DNA from: Desulfallas thermosapovorans DSM 6562
GTDB lineage: Bacteria; Bacillota; Desulfotomaculia; Desulfotomaculales; Desulfallaceae
Assembly (NCBI RefSeq): GCF_008124625.1
Contig: NZ_VNHM01000002.1
Coordinates: 62,001 to 126,000, forward strand
Direction: 5' to 3'
Length of the DNA: 64,000 bases
In this document: piece after piece, positions 63,651 to 64,000 of the stretch
Numbering within the stretch: the first letter of the stretch is position 1
Layout of the letters: every line of letters begins with the position of its first letter
Notes under the pieces: model-generated
The model's input: only the letters and a program-made list of their open reading frames with translations
What the model was told of the DNA's origin: nothing
Databases searched by the model: none
Translations under genes and position numbers: made by a program

Positions 63651-64000
63651 ATGATGAAAATAAAAGACTTTATAAAAATTATCGGTAAAAGCGGCATGGA
63701 CGTAAAAAAAACCACTAACCAGCTGGTGGGTGGTTTACTGGCCGGGGATAAAAAAAAGCGTCCTCCGGTACTCTGGCTGGGCACAAATACCTGTGCCGGG
63801 GACAGTATATCCTTTTTAAACTCTTTGGATCCCGGTTACCGGGCTATGATCACGAATTTGATAGACTTCCGCTACAACCACTTTGTCATGACTGCCGAAG
63901 GGGATATGAGCACGGGCGTGCTGGAGGACACCCTGGCCAAACATGCCGGTGAGTATTTATTGATTGTGGAAGGCACGGTGCCGACCCGTTCCGGCGGCCT
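63651..64000 (+). CDS. [NiFe]-hydrogenase small subunit (3' end outside window)
   Basis: The first ~116 codons are open to the window edge. After a ~38-residue polar N terminus comes PPVLWLGTNTCAGDSISFLN, the proximal-cluster region of hydrogenase small subunits, then VEGTVPTRSGG. The motif has Cys-x-Gly-Asp instead of Cys-x-Gly-Cys, a Cys-poor variant known in principle from HupS-like small subunits (CSGN). The N terminus lacks a twin-arginine pair and hydrophobic core, so the enzyme may stay in the cytosol. ATG 63651 (or 63654) follows TTAGGTGC. Divergent from the ger operon. Confidence 0.85.
   Translation, partial: MMKIKDFIKIIGKSGMDVKKTTNQLVGGLLAGDKKKRPPVLWLGTNTCAGDSISFLNSLDPGYRAMITNLIDFRYNHFVMTAEGDMSTGVLEDTLAKHAGEYLLIVEGTVPTRSGG

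Noticed and set aside
63409-63688. Small plus-strand frames before the hydrogenase gene
   Set aside because: No ribosome sites or homology; they lie in the divergent promoter region between ger and hydrogenase genes, and the longest one only overlaps the hydrogenase start.

Overview
The window is chromosomal DNA from a spore-forming, anaerobic, moderately GC-rich Firmicute. It most resembles the Desulfotomaculum/Pelotomaculum/Desulfofundulus group (Peptococcaceae). The grounds are the gene order lepA-hemW-hrcA-grpE-dnaK-dnaJ-prmA-rsmE-mtaB and yqfC-yqfD-phoH-yqfF-ybeY-dgkA-cdd-era, the glyQS-ccpN-pdrP-ppdK block, the sporulation and germination genes, selenocysteine use and a [NiFe] hydrogenase. 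GTG and TTG starts are frequent. The species assignment is inference.

Layout. 1-13.8 kb: a competence-like metallo-beta-lactamase lipoprotein cut by the window edge, lepA, hemW, then the heat-shock operon under a sigma-A promoter with a perfect CIRCE operator, running into RNA and protein modification genes (prmA, rsmE, mtaB), a HIT protein and rpsU. 13.8-16.2 kb: an NfeD/FloA membrane-microdomain pair, then a membrane-anchored protein with 39-bp tandem repeats. 16.2-20.7 kb: a selenium island, with a two-subunit family I CoA-transferase, yedF and selD on the minus strand and a divergent thioredoxin-like gene on the plus strand. Both selD and the thioredoxin-like gene contain an in-frame UGA followed by a SECIS-like hairpin, so both are called as selenoproteins; reading only stop-to-stop frames would truncate both.

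20.8-30.9 kb: sporulation genes yqfC/yqfD, phoH, a c-di-AMP phosphodiesterase homologue, ybeY, dgkA, cdd, era, an M-box-controlled corA, recO and a UBA/DUF4342 protein. 31-38.7 kb: T-box-controlled glyQS, then the pyruvate phosphate dikinase module ccpN-pdrP-ppdK; pdrP may start at an AUA codon. 38.8-44.4 kb: thpR, a flavoprotein, a dGTPase homologue, dnaG and sigA. 44.4-44.9 kb: five tRNA genes from one promoter.

45-53.3 kb: an accessory and signalling stretch, with an Old Yellow Enzyme homologue, an orphan PAS kinase, a small membrane protein, a cytosolic CZB chemoreceptor, a MASE3 kinase/OmpR regulator pair and an atypical superoxide-dismutase-like protein. 53.5-58.2 kb: a spore operon of the spoVA2mob type (YetF, two DUF1657 proteins, a YetF-DUF1657 fusion called 2Duf, SpoVAC, SpoVAD, SpoVAE, YhcN-like lipoprotein). 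58.3-63.4 kb (minus strand): an iron-sulfur flavoprotein and a gerABC-type germinant receptor operon. 63.65 kb to the end: the start of a [NiFe]-hydrogenase small subunit, cut by the window edge.

No CRISPR array, intact insertion sequence or rRNA gene was seen. Most of the window is conserved housekeeping DNA. The most unusual parts are the selenoprotein pair, the spoVA2mob-like operon, the repeat protein behind floA, several leader RNAs and short dispersed repeats.
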